A stretch of 64,000 bases of DNA from Hyphomicrobiales bacterium (GCA_900473915.1 UCNG01000006.1:62001-126000); one strand, 5' to 3'. Positions 1-11,600 are shown, numbered from the stretch's first letter. Numbers and translations: made by a program. Notes: generated by a model not told the origin, from the letters alone.

Positions 1-1
1 C

Positions 2-895
2 CTATTTAGCAGTCGCGATCTGGTCCTGGGGGGAAAAGGAGAACAGGCCGTCCGTTTCTGGATTGTTATTGAGCTTTACAATAGGAAGAACCCGGCCTGT
101 CTGTTCCAAGAAATCCTTCTGCACATATTGTGCACCAGCCAGCTGATCATTCATATAGAAGATGGCTTCGAGCGGCAGCTGGGTCGGGATATCCTGAGCC
201 CAAACGGCGACGACCGCTTCATTCCAGCTTTCCCAGTCATTTTCGAATGGATCTGGCAGTACAGTGCGCGCCTGAATGCTCAGATCGAAAGCATCCTTGT
301 CAACTCCCAGCGAACATTGTTGGTCGTCGCCGGTGATCGCGTAGTTGGCTTGCCAACCCGCAAGGGTCGTAATACCCAACTGCGCGCATGGTACGCTTTT
401 CGGATTGTTGCTTTTATGAATGCCGCACTTGTCCGGGCGTTCGCCTGAATGGCCATCAGTGGGATACACGCAACGCATTTCAAAGGGATGGTCTGCGGGT
501 GCTCCAAATTCCCGACTGACAAGCCCTACCGGAACGGCATATTTCGCGGCCTGATTTAGATCAATGCGCTGAAGGTCGCTCCGGAGATAGACAAACGAAA
601 CACCGTTGCGCTCAACGGCTTCCGGGCTGGGATTCCACGCATGGAAATCCGGGCCGTATCCGGTGAAGCGGAGGACAACGCCATTACACTTATAGGCGGC
701 TTGGCCATCGGGGCATGGCGTGGTGTTGAGATAGCGTGCATTGAGCCGTGTTGCAACGTCAGCACCAGTTTGTGCACTGGCAGGCAAACTCCAAGCGGCT
801 GCCAGAGCTGCGACGGCGCAAAATACCGAAACACCTCGACGCTGCTGAAAATTCCGCGAAATGAGTTTCATTAAATATCGAGAGAATATTTTCAT
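2..895 (-). CDS. Secreted halovibrin HvnA-like protein
   Basis: A 297-residue protein with an N-terminal export signal (basic start, hydrophobic stretch about residues 22-40, likely cut after PASA). The mature part recalls the halovibrin HvnA-like secreted proteins I know from Pseudomonas and Vibrio: 'ATRLNARYLNT' near the start, 'HAWNPSPEAV', 'GVSFVYLRSD', paired cysteines, 'AQDIPTQLPLEAIFYM' and 'DFLEQTGRVLPIVKL' near the end. The assignment is from memory of the family and was not searched. Halovibrin was first described as an ADP-ribosylating protein, but no catalytic motif is verifiable here. The start at 895 is preceded by AAGGA at good spacing. It stands alone, 490 bp downstream of the Ig-repeat gene on the same strand, with its own AT-rich upstream region. 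Confidence 0.6.
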   Translation of the reverse strand: MKIFSRYLMKLISRNFQQRRGVSVFCAVAALAAAWSLPASAQTGADVATRLNARYLNTTPCPDGQAAYKCNGVVLRFTGYGPDFHAWNPSPEAVERNGVSFVYLRSDLQRIDLNQAAKYAVPVGLVSREFGAPADHPFEMRCVYPTDGHSGERPDKCGIHKSNNPKSVPCAQLGITTLAGWQANYAITGDDQQCSLGVDKDAFDLSIQARTVLPDPFENDWESWNEAVVAVWAQDIPTQLPLEAIFYMNDQLAGAQYVQKDFLEQTGRVLPIVKLNNNPETDGLFSFSPQDQIATAK

Positions 896-1387
896 TGCTT
901 ATTCCTTGAATATAAAGCCTTTTCAGCAAAGAAGTAATTTCATGTGACATAATGCGATAAAATATTCAGGATGGGCCGAAAGACTCCATTTTACTGAAAA
1001 CGCTCTAGGTTAACTGCAGGACTTATATCGCCTCTATTTTGAAAATCTGACTACTGTCAATATTGTCACTGTCCTGCTGCGCCAATGCATCCTAGTAATT
1101 TTGCCGACGAGAGGGGAAGCAAACGGGTGAATTCAAAAGGAGCGCTCACTGCCCCAAATGTCATCCTGCAAGCGTTTTTTTGAAGAAGTGCTAGACGGAC
1201 ATAGCAAATTTGCAGGCTAGCGTAGCGGACCCATTGAAACCAAAGGCCAGCGTCTCTGCATCGCGGCAACCGCTATCTTCTGGCTCTGATCAATGAGTCC
1301 CCTTCCAAGGACTCGCTCAAGCCTTTGGTAACAAAAAGCCACGAACGCTCGCGCGTTCGTGGTTATAGTCAGTCCCGGACGCAAAAT
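896..1387. other. Intergenic region between halovibrin-like and Ig-repeat genes
   Basis: About 490 bp without a credible gene. It holds the AT-rich upstream region of the halovibrin-like gene (about 896-1060) and the terminator of the Ig-repeat gene (1332-1362). The short open frames between them show no recognisable protein. Confidence 0.6.
1332..1362 (-). terminator. Rho-independent terminator of the Ig-repeat gene
   Basis: A perfect 10-bp stem (CCACGAACGC / GCGTTCGTGG) with a 4-base loop. On the minus strand it is followed by GC and TTTTTG. It lies 26 bp beyond the stop codon of the minus-strand Ig-repeat gene. Confidence 0.85.
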
Positions 1388-3403
1388 TTAATCTATCATG
1401 TGTTCTGGGCGATCAGGATCATATGGGGCCTTGCCCCTCAGTCCGCGCACGTCACATATAATATCAGTCTGCGGCGACTTAGCGCTGCCATAATCATTTG
1501 TCGCTATATATGTCAAATGTCCCTTGGCCGTTTGGTACAGATAGAGGAGTCTCTCGGACGGTATTTCGAAGCGCACCCCCCCATTAGCGATGTCTTGATC
1601 AGTAACCCTTTTTGCTTCCACGCTCCCGTCCTGTGGAAATGCCGCCCTCTGAATCGCTGCACCCGAGCCACTAAACCCCCAATTTGCCGTGAAGGTGATC
1701 GATATGAGGTCATTGACCTTCATGTTAATATACTTAGGTACCGTGATCAGCGCTCCGGCCAGAGCAACAGGAGTATTAAGGATCTCGTCAGCAAATATCG
1801 GGTCAGGTAGCGGATCGTCTCCCCCAGGCAGATCTTTTGAACTTTGAACGGCAACGCTTTGCTTTGGCGAGTAGGCCGAGTTTGATAGACCTGGTGCTAC
1901 CTTGCGCGACGCAACGTATTGCGCATCAATTTTACCGCTGCCCGCTCTTTGAAGCACAGTTGCAGGCAAGGTGACAGTGATTTTTTCCTGCTTCGTAACG
2001 TCATTGTCTGTGATCGTATAGTCTTGAAATTTTTCGCCGTTATAGAAAAACTCCAGCACGTCGTCTTTCTTGAAGGCGTTGCCACTTGGCGTCGAAGCGG
2101 TAAACCATGGAACGATAAAACTCGCGTCTTTTCTCGATTCCTCCAGTGTAATGGTATTTTCCGGCTTGCCCGATGTCCAGCCATTCGCGTGGACAGTCGG
2201 CTTACCAAGCGCCTCATTTTCGGGCGTTAACGGGTCGGTATCACGCCCCCCTGGCTGGTCCAAATTGACCTCGACAACGGTTGGGTTCGCAGGCTGCCCA
2301 ATGAACTTTCCCGCGCGGTAGACACTATAGGTTACCGAGATAGTGCCCGTCCCTTCAGCTAAAACGGCAGGATACGGCACTGTGACTGTCATCATTGGCG
2401 TCTGTGTAGGATCGATGACGAGCACCGTAGGCATTTGTTGCGTGCCCCACGAGACAAGTATCGTATCGCCGACCAGAAGATCATCATTTCCCGGAATCTG
2501 AACGTCTACACCCAATCGTGCAATAGCTTCACCAATTATTTTTGGGGCCTGCTCGGAGGCAGGTACTGAGGGTGGCTCCAGCACAATCTGCGAGCTCTTA
2601 ATCATCAGGTCGAGCCAAGCGTCTTCCGACAATAAGGACGTATGTCCGGCAAGGTCCTCTATAACGTACCTGAATAACACCAGGCCATCGCCCACCGCTT
2701 CCAGGTTCGCTCGGCTGAAACTGACCTGCACCGGGGCATTCGTGTAGTTAAGTGGAATTCGCACAGGAGTAGCCTTTTCCGGCGTACCTCCAGCCCTTGC
2801 AACGATTTCAGCGCGAATTAAATCGCCAGCAGTCAAGTTCTTATAGCTTGGAACATTCGCCTTAAGCTCATCACCCAGACCAGTGAGCTGTGCGGACGTC
2901 AGCGTTCTGTCGTTCTCAACAGTCGAATCTGTGAAGGTTAACGCTCCCAAACCACTCCCGTCTGGTGGATTGCCTGCTGGAGTGTATTTAGTCTTGAAAA
3001 ACGCTGGGGCGCTGGGCGTCGGAACTTTATCAAATATACCCATAAGTGTATAGAAAACACTGTATTCCCTCTCTTCCTTTCGTTGATCTGGAGTTATTTC
3101 AACTGTAATAAATCCAAGATCATTTTCTGTCTTCTCAATATGTCTTCCTGGATCCTCAAAATCACCTACCCCATTTATAAAAAAGTTAAAGTAATCCCCA
3201 GTGGAAAAATTAGGATCAATAGCAACTCGTACGGAAATATTTTTATCCTTTACTCCATAATCGAGAATATATTGATCTTGGAATTCGTTTGGTACGCTTG
3301 CAAATACATCGCCGTCGATGCTCGGCGCTGGGAGTTCTTCGTCGGTGCCCGCTGCACCCACATGGTGTCTTACCCTGAAACGCTGGTAGTTATTCGGCTC
3401 CAT
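1388..3403 (-). CDS. Ig-like repeat protein, no RCC1 part
   Basis: A 671-residue protein made of about five immunoglobulin-like beta-sandwich modules of roughly 100-130 residues. Each opens with a Pro-rich strand (for example 'LEPPSVPASEQ') and later has 'GDTILVSWG' or 'KDDVLEFFYNG'. The start at 3403 (MEPNNYQRF) is chosen because AAAGGAGA sits about 7 bases before it; the open frame extends 37 codons upstream without a ribosome site. No signal peptide, membrane segment or cell-wall anchor is visible, so its location is unknown. It is divergent from the 1648-residue paralogue across 178 bp. Its modules are more diverged than those of the plus-strand paralogues, and the gene looks more AT-rich (not calculated). 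The function is unknown; such repeats are usually adhesive or structural. Confidence 0.75.
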   Translation of the reverse strand: MEPNNYQRFRVRHHVGAAGTDEELPAPSIDGDVFASVPNEFQDQYILDYGVKDKNISVRVAIDPNFSTGDYFNFFINGVGDFEDPGRHIEKTENDLGFITVEITPDQRKEEREYSVFYTLMGIFDKVPTPSAPAFFKTKYTPAGNPPDGSGLGALTFTDSTVENDRTLTSAQLTGLGDELKANVPSYKNLTAGDLIRAEIVARAGGTPEKATPVRIPLNYTNAPVQVSFSRANLEAVGDGLVLFRYVIEDLAGHTSLLSEDAWLDLMIKSSQIVLEPPSVPASEQAPKIIGEAIARLGVDVQIPGNDDLLVGDTILVSWGTQQMPTVLVIDPTQTPMMTVTVPYPAVLAEGTGTISVTYSVYRAGKFIGQPANPTVVEVNLDQPGGRDTDPLTPENEALGKPTVHANGWTSGKPENTITLEESRKDASFIVPWFTASTPSGNAFKKDDVLEFFYNGEKFQDYTITDNDVTKQEKITVTLPATVLQRAGSGKIDAQYVASRKVAPGLSNSAYSPKQSVAVQSSKDLPGGDDPLPDPIFADEILNTPVALAGALITVPKYINMKVNDLISITFTANWGFSGSGAAIQRAAFPQDGSVEAKRVTDQDIANGGVRFEIPSERLLYLYQTAKGHLTYIATNDYGSAKSPQTDIICDVRGLRGKAPYDPDRPEHMID

Positions 3404-3581
3404 AATTCGTCTCCTTTGAAACCGGTTTTCTGGAGTTTCGAATATGCAACCAGAAGATATGGATTGTAACGGCCAAAACTGACAGTTGTCGGCAGCCGGT
3501 CCGCATGGCTTCATAACGCTTACACACCTCTAAATGGGCGGCACCCTACTGGCCGCCATACACCCATGGAGACGTTCGTTC
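3404..3581. promoter_or_regulatory. Divergent promoter region of the Ig-repeat cluster
   Basis: A 178-bp gap between two Ig-repeat genes that point away from each other. It must carry both start regions. No clear -35/-10 pair or operator could be read with confidence. Confidence 0.4.
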
Positions 3582-6500
3582 ATGAAAACCAAAGATCCCT
3601 TGCTCTCATCACATGCCTCCGCAGGAGCCACGCTACCTGCGCCAAGTGTGCCACTGGCCGACGCCAACAAAGGTGGTTTCGGGCCTCAGATGACTCCCAA
3701 TCTGAAGAGCCGCGTGATCGTAGTGATTCCTCCGGATGCAAACACAGGAACTGGCGACACGTTTTTTCTCTACTGGGGCGATCCCGATCGCGCAGTAGAT
3801 ACATACACTGTGCCCTCGGGCAGTCCCACTTTCTCAATGAGTGTACCGCTACTCGACGTTGCGAGGAAAGGCGCCGGTTACGTCGAGGTCTGGTACGAGC
3901 GTAAATCGCCCGCAGCGGGAGAGGCTCCGATACCATCTTCTCGTACCACCGTCCTGGTGAAAACAACCATACCCGGCGGCACAGATCCCGATCCGGCCAA
4001 TACACCACTCGTGAACGAGAATCTTACTCTGCCATCAATCAGTCCGGAAGGGATCATCGACAGGAGCCGAGCCTTCAGCGGTGTTCAAGTCACCGTGAAC
4101 CCTTGGATTGATATGGCAGTTGGCGACCAGTTGACTGTGCAATGGGGCACCCACTCTATCGTCCGCAATGCTCTGGTATCCACCGACATAGGATCGCCGG
4201 TTACTGTCACCATCGACTCTGATACCATTCTACGTGAAGGCGATAACGACAAGTTGCCCGTTTATTATTTCATCGAGGATGTCGTGGGCCAGTGGTCATA
4301 CTACTCTCCTCAAGCCCATGTAGAGGTCGAAGCGAGCGCGGATGTATTTGAGGAACCGTTTATCGTCAACGCCAATGACGGCACACTTGATAGGGACGAG
4401 CTGGGCACCCGTGACGCCATTGTTGAAATTACTGTCAAGGATACAACAATTGCCGTAGGCGACAAGATTCATCTGATGTTCAATGGGCATACGGCGGATG
4501 GGTGGCCCGTAACCGAGGAAAGCGACGAAACGGTCAAAGTTCTCCGCTACACCCTCCCCATGAGAATCAGCAATGCGGTGCTTGCAAACGTCGCGCCAGG
4601 TAATGCCTCGTTGCGCTATGAGGTTATAGGCTCTGATAAGAAGTCCAAAGGGCTATCCTCGCGGACCTACGTGAAGATCACCGGCACAGCGGTCCAGTTA
4701 CCAGCTCCCAAGATCACCGAAGCGAAAGACGGCACGCTTGATCCGGCCATGACGGAGCTTGGCGCTCACGTAATGATCGAGGCTGCGCTGGCCTGGCGCG
4801 TCGGCGATAAAATTTCGTTGGTGTGGAACGGCACGATGGCCGACGACCGACCGGACTTTGTTATCCAAGAGCATGAAATCCAGTCTGGGGAGGAACGGGA
4901 ATCCCTGATCTTTACCATACCTTCCGAGAACGTCGAACGGATCGCCGGCGGTAAAGTCGATGTCTATTACCTGGTCAACCGGGATAATAACTCGCGGGAA
5001 TCAGACCACACCGCACTGACGATCATGAACATAAACCGACTTGCGCGACCAGAAGTGGAAGGTGTCGTAGATGGCCAGCTGTATTCGGGCTCGGTTCCCA
5101 ACGGCGCCAAGATCACCATACCCATATGGTCAAGTATGGCAATTGGCGACAAGGTCAACTGGACTTGGAAGGGCCAAGCTGCGGCAGGTAGTACACAAGG
5201 CTCGGAAACCTTGGCGAGTTCTGGCCAACTTGGCAAGCCTGTCGTCGTCAACGTTCCCAGCGTCGTCATCGAAGCTAACGCGGACAATGAAGACTATGTG
5301 ACTGTGAGGTACACGCTTACCCGCGCCAGCACAACCACCTTGGAATACTCCCAGACGACCAGCTTCAACGTCATCAAGTCATTGGAAGAAAAGCTGCCTG
5401 CTCCTTCGGTCGACGATGCCATCGGCGATATTCTCGACCCGACGACGCTGCCGGACACCGGCACGATAGTACGAGTCAAGCCCTACAACGGAAGACAGAT
5501 CGGCGACTGGGTCACTGTGTATTTCGGTCGCGGCACTGGTCATGGGGAAGTTTCCGACGAATTCAACCTGACCAAAAAGATGCTCGACGAGGACATCACC
5601 ATGCAGGTGCCAAAAGACAAAGTCAGGGCGCATCTGAACAGTCAAGTCGCCGTCGAATATATCGTTGACGAAGAGACCCGCAATATCAAGTCAGACGTTC
5701 TTGTTCTGAACGTACAAGAACAGGCAAAATGGCCTGCTCCAACTGTGGTCGAGGCGAACGGCCATTACTTTGACCCGGCCAAAATCCCATATGGTGCTAC
5801 GGTCCGCATTCCACAGAACGTGAATATGCAGTCCAAAGATGAAATCCACTTGCATTGGGGCTCGGAGAACGGCGATATTCCTCCCTACACGGATTCTACA
5901 CGTATAAATGATCCTCGCGATTATACTTTTCGCGTGCTATCCAACGAACTGGCGAAGTGGAACAATCGCGTTGTTCCAATTAGCTATACTATAGAACGGG
6001 GCACGGAACTTTTTCCGTCCTATACCTTTCTGTTGGGCATAGGTGTGACCGACCCAACTGATTTCCCTGCGCCTGTTATACTCGAGGCCATTGATGGCGT
6101 TCTGGACCTAGACCGGCTGACGACAGGCTCTGCCACAGCGGTGATACCAGCCGATGCCGACCTGTCAATGGGCGATGTTGTCATCTTAATTTGGGGAGGA
6201 GGAGTGGAGAATGGCGGCGCCTTCTGGAGGATCGAAATCACCGCAAATATGGTAGGCCAGCCGATCACACAACCCATTCTTATTGAGAACATTAGGAACT
6301 TTCTTGGCAGAACCGCGACTTTGTATTACGATGTAAATCCTGAATCTCTGGAGCGACGCCGATCCCGCACGCTTACCGTATCGGTTGAACAGAAGGGTGG
6401 GGCGCTACCGCCACCATCAATGCCCGACGTCAAAAATGGTATACTCGATCCACGTAGTATATCCGATAGCGGCACCACTGTTGTCGTTTCCCGTTCGCCC

Positions 6501-8528
6501 GGTATGCGCCAAGGCGATCCAATAAAGTTGCACTGGGATCCCTCCTCGTCGCCCCACCGGAATAATGAAGCGCTTGTCCCATCGTTGAACGACATCCACA
6601 TTGAGGTACCCCGCGAGTGGGTCAGCTCGATTGATGGAGAATCCGTGCAGGTTTGGTACGAATGGTATCGTGGCCCAGCCTTGCAGGGAACAAGTTCGCA
6701 TCTCAAGATCGACGTCAAGTTGTCGAAACTCCCGCTTCCGATTATCGACGAGGCTCGCAACGCGACATTGTATACCGGCGATGTAGACGACTTTGCCCAT
6801 GTCCGCATCCCGAACAGCGGGGAGTTCAGGAGCGAAGACAAGATCGAACTGCATTGGAGTGGAATATCCGACGAGGGTAGCGACAATTTCCCGCACACCA
6901 TTTCGCCTAACGAAGCCGACAAAGACATTGTCTTCGATGTGCCAAAGCGATTGGTAGATGCCAACAATGGGTATAGCGTGACGCTCGACTACACCGTCAC
7001 ACAGTTTAAGGGAGGCGCACAAGAAAATTCTGCGGCGGCTCGGTACGAAATTCGAACCGCAATTGGCAGCGGCGCGCTTCTCGTCATGGGCGCCCGTTCC
7101 CCAGGCGGTACGCACCGCGCCTCCGGTGGAGTGCAGTACATGCGCGCCCTGAACAAGGATAGCAAGCAAGATCTGATCGCCCAATGGCGTTATCAGGACG
7201 AGACAACCTGGACCATTGGCACTAGCTTCAAGGACACTCGCCCGTGGGTGCTGCTGCATGTGCGGTCAGAAACGGATGAGGTAGTGATCAATGCTGCAAA
7301 TATCTTCGGTTCAGGCGCGGACAGCCAGGTAGCCGGTGTTTCAGCATTAACTGCGATGTATCAGAGCGTTCCAAATGGCTTCTCTGTGATTAGCTGGGGG
7401 AATACCCTGTACGGCGGCAACACGGGCTCCACCATAATGACCAACGAGGATATTGTCGAAGTGAGCTCAACGCAAAGCGCTTTTTGTGCGCGGCGCAGCA
7501 ATGGCCTCGTATCCGTATGGGGAAATCCCTCGGAAGGCGGATTGATAACAGGTAGCATCAAAAATGTGCAACGCGTTTTCGGCAACGGTTCAGCATTCGC
7601 CGCAATCTGCGATTCAGGCACGGAGCAAACTTTGGCGGCATGGGGTGTTGGCGCTAGCGGCGGCTCCCTAACCGAGGAAGCAAAGAAACTTAAGGATGTG
7701 ATTAAAGTAGCAGCTTCAGGCAAGGCCTTTTGTGCGTTGCGCAGCAACAAAGCGGTAGTCGCTTGGGGGGACGTAGGCTCTAGCACGGTGCCCCAAGAAA
7801 TTGCGCAATCCAATAATATCCTCGACGTGCGCGGTAATTTTACGGCGTTTTGCGCACTGACGGAACATGGGCACGTGGTCGCATGGGGGGCAGTCACCGA
7901 CGGTGGCAAAGTACCGGATGAGATCGCAAGGCGCAACGACATTCTCGAGCTGGCCAGTGCCTCTGCGCGAGCCTTTGCCGTGCGAACGACTGGCCATGGA
8001 GTGTTGGCGTGGGGCAGTTCAAATCACGGTGGCACGATTCCCGACGGCATCAAGCGAGAGGAGTTTGACGACATTGAAGAAGTAACCGCCACATGGGGCG
8101 CGTTTTGCGCGCGACGTGCCACTGGTCATGTAATTACTTGGGGTGACAGCCAGCGCGGCGGAACTTTCCCCGACGAGCTGGCACTACAAAACAAAGATAT
8201 CGTGCAGGTCGTAGGCACATCATCAGCATTTGCCGCTCTGCGCAGCGACGGTTCCGTCATTGCATGGCCGAGCACGGTCCCAGCAGGCAACACCGCATCC
8301 GTGGCAAAAGAACTTGTCAACATCCGTGCTATATACGCCAACAGTGAAGTATTCGTTGCCGTGAAGAATAGTGGCGGCGTAGTAACCTGGGGTGTTACCG
8401 CTGGTGGCGGTATTCCCTCCGAAGACATCTCAACACTTCTCAATCAAAAACTGCACTATGAAGCTAAGACGAGTAATTTGTCTGAGACCACGAACCAAAA
8501 CAAGACGATCATAACCACCAACAACTAA
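3582..8528 (+). CDS. Giant Ig-like repeat protein with RCC1-like propeller
   Basis: A 1648-residue protein. Residues 1 to about 1160 hold ten Ig-like modules with the pattern 'LPAPSVDDAxxGxLDP ... GAxVxIPxxxxMxxGDxIxLxWxG'. A linker of about 90 residues follows ('LLVMGARSP', 'AQWRYQDETTWT', 'GTSFKDTRPWVLLHVR'). From about residue 1250 to 1600 come RCC1-like blades of 45-50 residues ('GHVVAWGAVTDGG', 'AFCALR'). The start at 3582 (MKTKDPLL) has GGAGA nine bases upstream; an open frame reaches back to 3534. The N-terminus is hydrophilic with no signal peptide, and there is no RTX or LPXTG-type end. The linker and propeller are clearly homologous to those of the 1059-residue neighbour, so the pair arose by duplication. 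I recall similar uncharacterised proteins in Pseudomonas. Role unknown. Confidence 0.8.
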   Translation: MKTKDPLLSSHASAGATLPAPSVPLADANKGGFGPQMTPNLKSRVIVVIPPDANTGTGDTFFLYWGDPDRAVDTYTVPSGSPTFSMSVPLLDVARKGAGYVEVWYERKSPAAGEAPIPSSRTTVLVKTTIPGGTDPDPANTPLVNENLTLPSISPEGIIDRSRAFSGVQVTVNPWIDMAVGDQLTVQWGTHSIVRNALVSTDIGSPVTVTIDSDTILREGDNDKLPVYYFIEDVVGQWSYYSPQAHVEVEASADVFEEPFIVNANDGTLDRDELGTRDAIVEITVKDTTIAVGDKIHLMFNGHTADGWPVTEESDETVKVLRYTLPMRISNAVLANVAPGNASLRYEVIGSDKKSKGLSSRTYVKITGTAVQLPAPKITEAKDGTLDPAMTELGAHVMIEAALAWRVGDKISLVWNGTMADDRPDFVIQEHEIQSGEERESLIFTIPSENVERIAGGKVDVYYLVNRDNNSRESDHTALTIMNINRLARPEVEGVVDGQLYSGSVPNGAKITIPIWSSMAIGDKVNWTWKGQAAAGSTQGSETLASSGQLGKPVVVNVPSVVIEANADNEDYVTVRYTLTRASTTTLEYSQTTSFNVIKSLEEKLPAPSVDDAIGDILDPTTLPDTGTIVRVKPYNGRQIGDWVTVYFGRGTGHGEVSDEFNLTKKMLDEDITMQVPKDKVRAHLNSQVAVEYIVDEETRNIKSDVLVLNVQEQAKWPAPTVVEANGHYFDPAKIPYGATVRIPQNVNMQSKDEIHLHWGSENGDIPPYTDSTRINDPRDYTFRVLSNELAKWNNRVVPISYTIERGTELFPSYTFLLGIGVTDPTDFPAPVILEAIDGVLDLDRLTTGSATAVIPADADLSMGDVVILIWGGGVENGGAFWRIEITANMVGQPITQPILIENIRNFLGRTATLYYDVNPESLERRRSRTLTVSVEQKGGALPPPSMPDVKNGILDPRSISDSGTTVVVSRSPGMRQGDPIKLHWDPSSSPHRNNEALVPSLNDIHIEVPREWVSSIDGESVQVWYEWYRGPALQGTSSHLKIDVKLSKLPLPIIDEARNATLYTGDVDDFAHVRIPNSGEFRSEDKIELHWSGISDEGSDNFPHTISPNEADKDIVFDVPKRLVDANNGYSVTLDYTVTQFKGGAQENSAAARYEIRTAIGSGALLVMGARSPGGTHRASGGVQYMRALNKDSKQDLIAQWRYQDETTWTIGTSFKDTRPWVLLHVRSETDEVVINAANIFGSGADSQVAGVSALTAMYQSVPNGFSVISWGNTLYGGNTGSTIMTNEDIVEVSSTQSAFCARRSNGLVSVWGNPSEGGLITGSIKNVQRVFGNGSAFAAICDSGTEQTLAAWGVGASGGSLTEEAKKLKDVIKVAASGKAFCALRSNKAVVAWGDVGSSTVPQEIAQSNNILDVRGNFTAFCALTEHGHVVAWGAVTDGGKVPDEIARRNDILELASASARAFAVRTTGHGVLAWGSSNHGGTIPDGIKREEFDDIEEVTATWGAFCARRATGHVITWGDSQRGGTFPDELALQNKDIVQVVGTSSAFAALRSDGSVIAWPSTVPAGNTASVAKELVNIRAIYANSEVFVAVKNSGGVVTWGVTAGGGIPSEDISTLLNQKLHYEAKTSNLSETTNQNKTIITTNN

Positions 8529-8541
8529 GACAGAATTGCTA

Positions 8542-8579
8542 GAGTGGCTCCTGTTTCAACGGGATGGTCGGAGCCACTC
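8542..8579 (+). terminator. Hairpin after the giant Ig/RCC1 gene
   Basis: A perfect 10-bp inverted repeat (GAGTGGCTCC / GGAGCCACTC) with an 18-base loop, starting 14 bp after the stop codon at 8528. There is no strong T-run, so termination is likely but not certain. Confidence 0.6.
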
Positions 8580-8652
8580 CATTCCACTGATTTAATGCAT
8601 TTTCGAACGCAAAACCGTTTCACAATTTTGCTGATACTTTCAGGAGACCATT

Positions 8653-11600
8653 ATGGTTCAACGAAATGAAACCCTGCTGCTGTCTCGCAGCCGTCCATTC
8701 AAGTCCCGCGCATCCCTGAAAACTGCAACACTCTCCCTGCCGGCTCCCGTGTGCACCGACGCTGACGCTGGAGCCCTCAATCCTGAAGCCCTGCCGTCGA
8801 GCGGCGCAAGCTTTGTTGTCGCTACCTACGAAGGCGTCGCAATGGGCGATTTTGTCGAATTCCACTTCGACTTAGATGGACCCGGCGAGTTCAAAGACTG
8901 GTTTTCCGTTTCCAAGAACACCACCGACCAAAGCTACACTTTTAAGGTGCCAAAAGCGAACATCGAGAGGGCGCTCGGCACTACGGTATCGGTCGGCTAC
9001 AATGTAGCCCCCATAGATAGCAGCGACACTTTCGACTCCGCACCTCTTTCCTTGTTCATCGGAACGCCGCCCCAACTAACCGCACCCAGCGTCGATGAAG
9101 CTTCTGACCACCATCTGGATGTTGAATTTACCCAGACCGGGGTCCACGTCAGAATCCCTGTCTATGACGGCATGGCCCCTGGCGACATGATCTATATGTA
9201 TTGGGGTAACGCCGCTGAGGCAGGCTTTTACGATGATGAAATCAAGGTCCGCATTCCGCGCGAGATCACTTTCCTTGTGCCCGCAGAATACGTCGCTGCC
9301 TATCTCGATCAAAGCGTCAACGTACGCTATGATGTCCAACGCGACGATGGCGTTCACACCTCCCTTGTGCTTCGCCTGCGCGTCGGCAATGCCGTGGACG
9401 ACACCAAGCCGCTAGCGCCAGAACTCAAGGAGGCCATCGGCGGCATTCTCAATCCTGATCTCGTGCCGAACGGCGCTACCGCCCTCGTGGGCCCCAACAA
9501 CAGCCTCCGTAATGGAGATAGAGTCAGGCTCACCTGGGGAAACGGTCTACCTGATGGAGCCGTCTGGTATTTCGACATTACCAAAAATTACGAGACCGCC
9601 CCCTACTCGCAACATATTCCTTACGAAAAAATCTTACCGTTCATCGACAGCACTGCTACTCTCTTCTACGAGATCGAGCAGGACGACGGTTCATGGCAGA
9701 TATCGAACACTCTAACCGTCAAAGTAGAACAGGATATTGCTAAAGTCGAGCCACCTTCAGTACCCCAGGCCGTCAACGGATGGCTCGATCCTCGCGACGT
9801 TTCGCCCGAGGTGGGGCTTTTCGTAATCGTGCCAACCAATCCGCACACCCGCCAAGGCGACGCCCTGAGCTTGACTTGGGCATCTGAGAACTCCGCCGGC
9901 AGCTGGGATAGTCTGCAATACCCTACGACTGACGAGCTTGCGAACCCGTTCTCCTTCAAAGTTCCTTTCAATACGCTCGTGGCTGGCCTTGAATCCACCG
10001 TCACCGTCTCCTATGACATCGTGCGCGGCAACAAGGCCTATGCCTCCGGCTCACCGATCAAATTGGTTATCCGTCAGGGAAACCTGCAGGCCCCAAGCAT
10101 TGATCAGGCCGACAAAGACCGCCTAAACCCCGCCGACTGCCCTGCCGGTGCAACCGTGCGCCTGGACGCCACCTCCGGCAAGTTTCGCGAGGGCGACGAG
10201 ATTAAGCTATTCTGGAACGGCGCCGTTGGTAATGGCTCTATCGCCATGCGCCATACCGTCGCCCCAGAGGAGGTCGGCGGTGACATTCTAGTGATCGTGC
10301 CACTTGATACTGTGAAGGCCAATGCTAACCAGCGCTCCTCTGTCGACTATCACGTTAGCCGCGCCAGCGGCACGCCCGAGGAAGAGTCGCCATGCGCCAT
10401 TTTTGATGTCGTTGATGAGCCGGGGCAGGGCCTACTGCAGGTGATGGGCGCGCGCAGCACAAATCATAGCTTTCGTGGCGAACGCCAGCCGGACCGTCTG
10501 TACGCATTCAACAAAGCGACACTTGATCCGGTGGAAGCCCAATGGGGCTACGAAGACGATGACATATGGACGCTGGGCGTTTCGTTCAAGGATACGCGCC
10601 CCTGGGCGCCCCTCCGGGTGCGCACGCTGAACGATTCCATAACGATCAATCCGGCTAATATTACCGGTTCGGGATCTGTTTCGGCCACACAGGGCGCCGC
10701 GTTTGTCGCTCATCTCAATGATGGCCGAGTCATCAGCTGGGGGCACCCCGCATGGGGCGCTTCGGAGTCATCAACCATCACCACGATTGACGACGTGCTG
10801 GAAGTGAGCGCCACGGAAGGTGCCTTTGCGATACGGCGGAGCAATGGACGCATTGCTGCATGGGGCCACAACGAGTATGGTGGCGTTATACCTCCCACTC
10901 CAGCGAACAACATAAAAGATGCCGCAAGAATCGTCGGTGGCGGTGCGGCATTCGCCGTCTTGCATACCAGCGGCAAGGTTACGGTTTGGGGAGATACGAG
11001 TAGAGGAGGAACTTTGCCTCAGGATATCGCAGACCTAACCGACATAGAAGAAGTCTTTCATGCAGGGAGTGCATTTGCTGCCTTGCGGAAATCAGGAGAG
11101 GTCGTGGCATGGGGCAGCGCTAGCTTGGGTGGAAAGCTACCGACGACGATTGAGAGCTTTAGTGACATTGTAGACGTGCGCGGGAACTCTAACGGCTTTT
11201 GTGCCTTACGCGATAATGGAACTGTGGTGGCATGGGGAGACGCGGACAAGGGCGGCGAGGTTCCTCAGGAAATTGCGCAACGTAACGACATCATAGAACT
11301 TGCAGCGGCCGGAAATTCTGCCTTTGCAGTACGCACCAAAACCAAAGAAGTCTTGGTCTGGGGCGATCCCGATGCGGGTGGAACGGTGGATTCCGACATC
11401 GCCGGTTTTACCGACATCGAAGCGGTAACGGCTTCCGGAGCCGCCTTCGCAGCACTGCGCAGCAATGGCCATGTGATCGCGTGGGGTGACGCCGAAAAAG
11501 GCGGCAGTGTTCCGACCGTCATCGCTGCGTACAACGACATTGTTCAGATTACAAGTACCGATCATGCCTTTGCAGCATTGCGCAAGACCGGTGATGTCGT

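Noticed and set aside
6417-7259. A 280-codon minus-strand frame inside the giant Ig/RCC1 gene
   Set aside because: Shadow of the Ig repeats; no ribosome site or domain.
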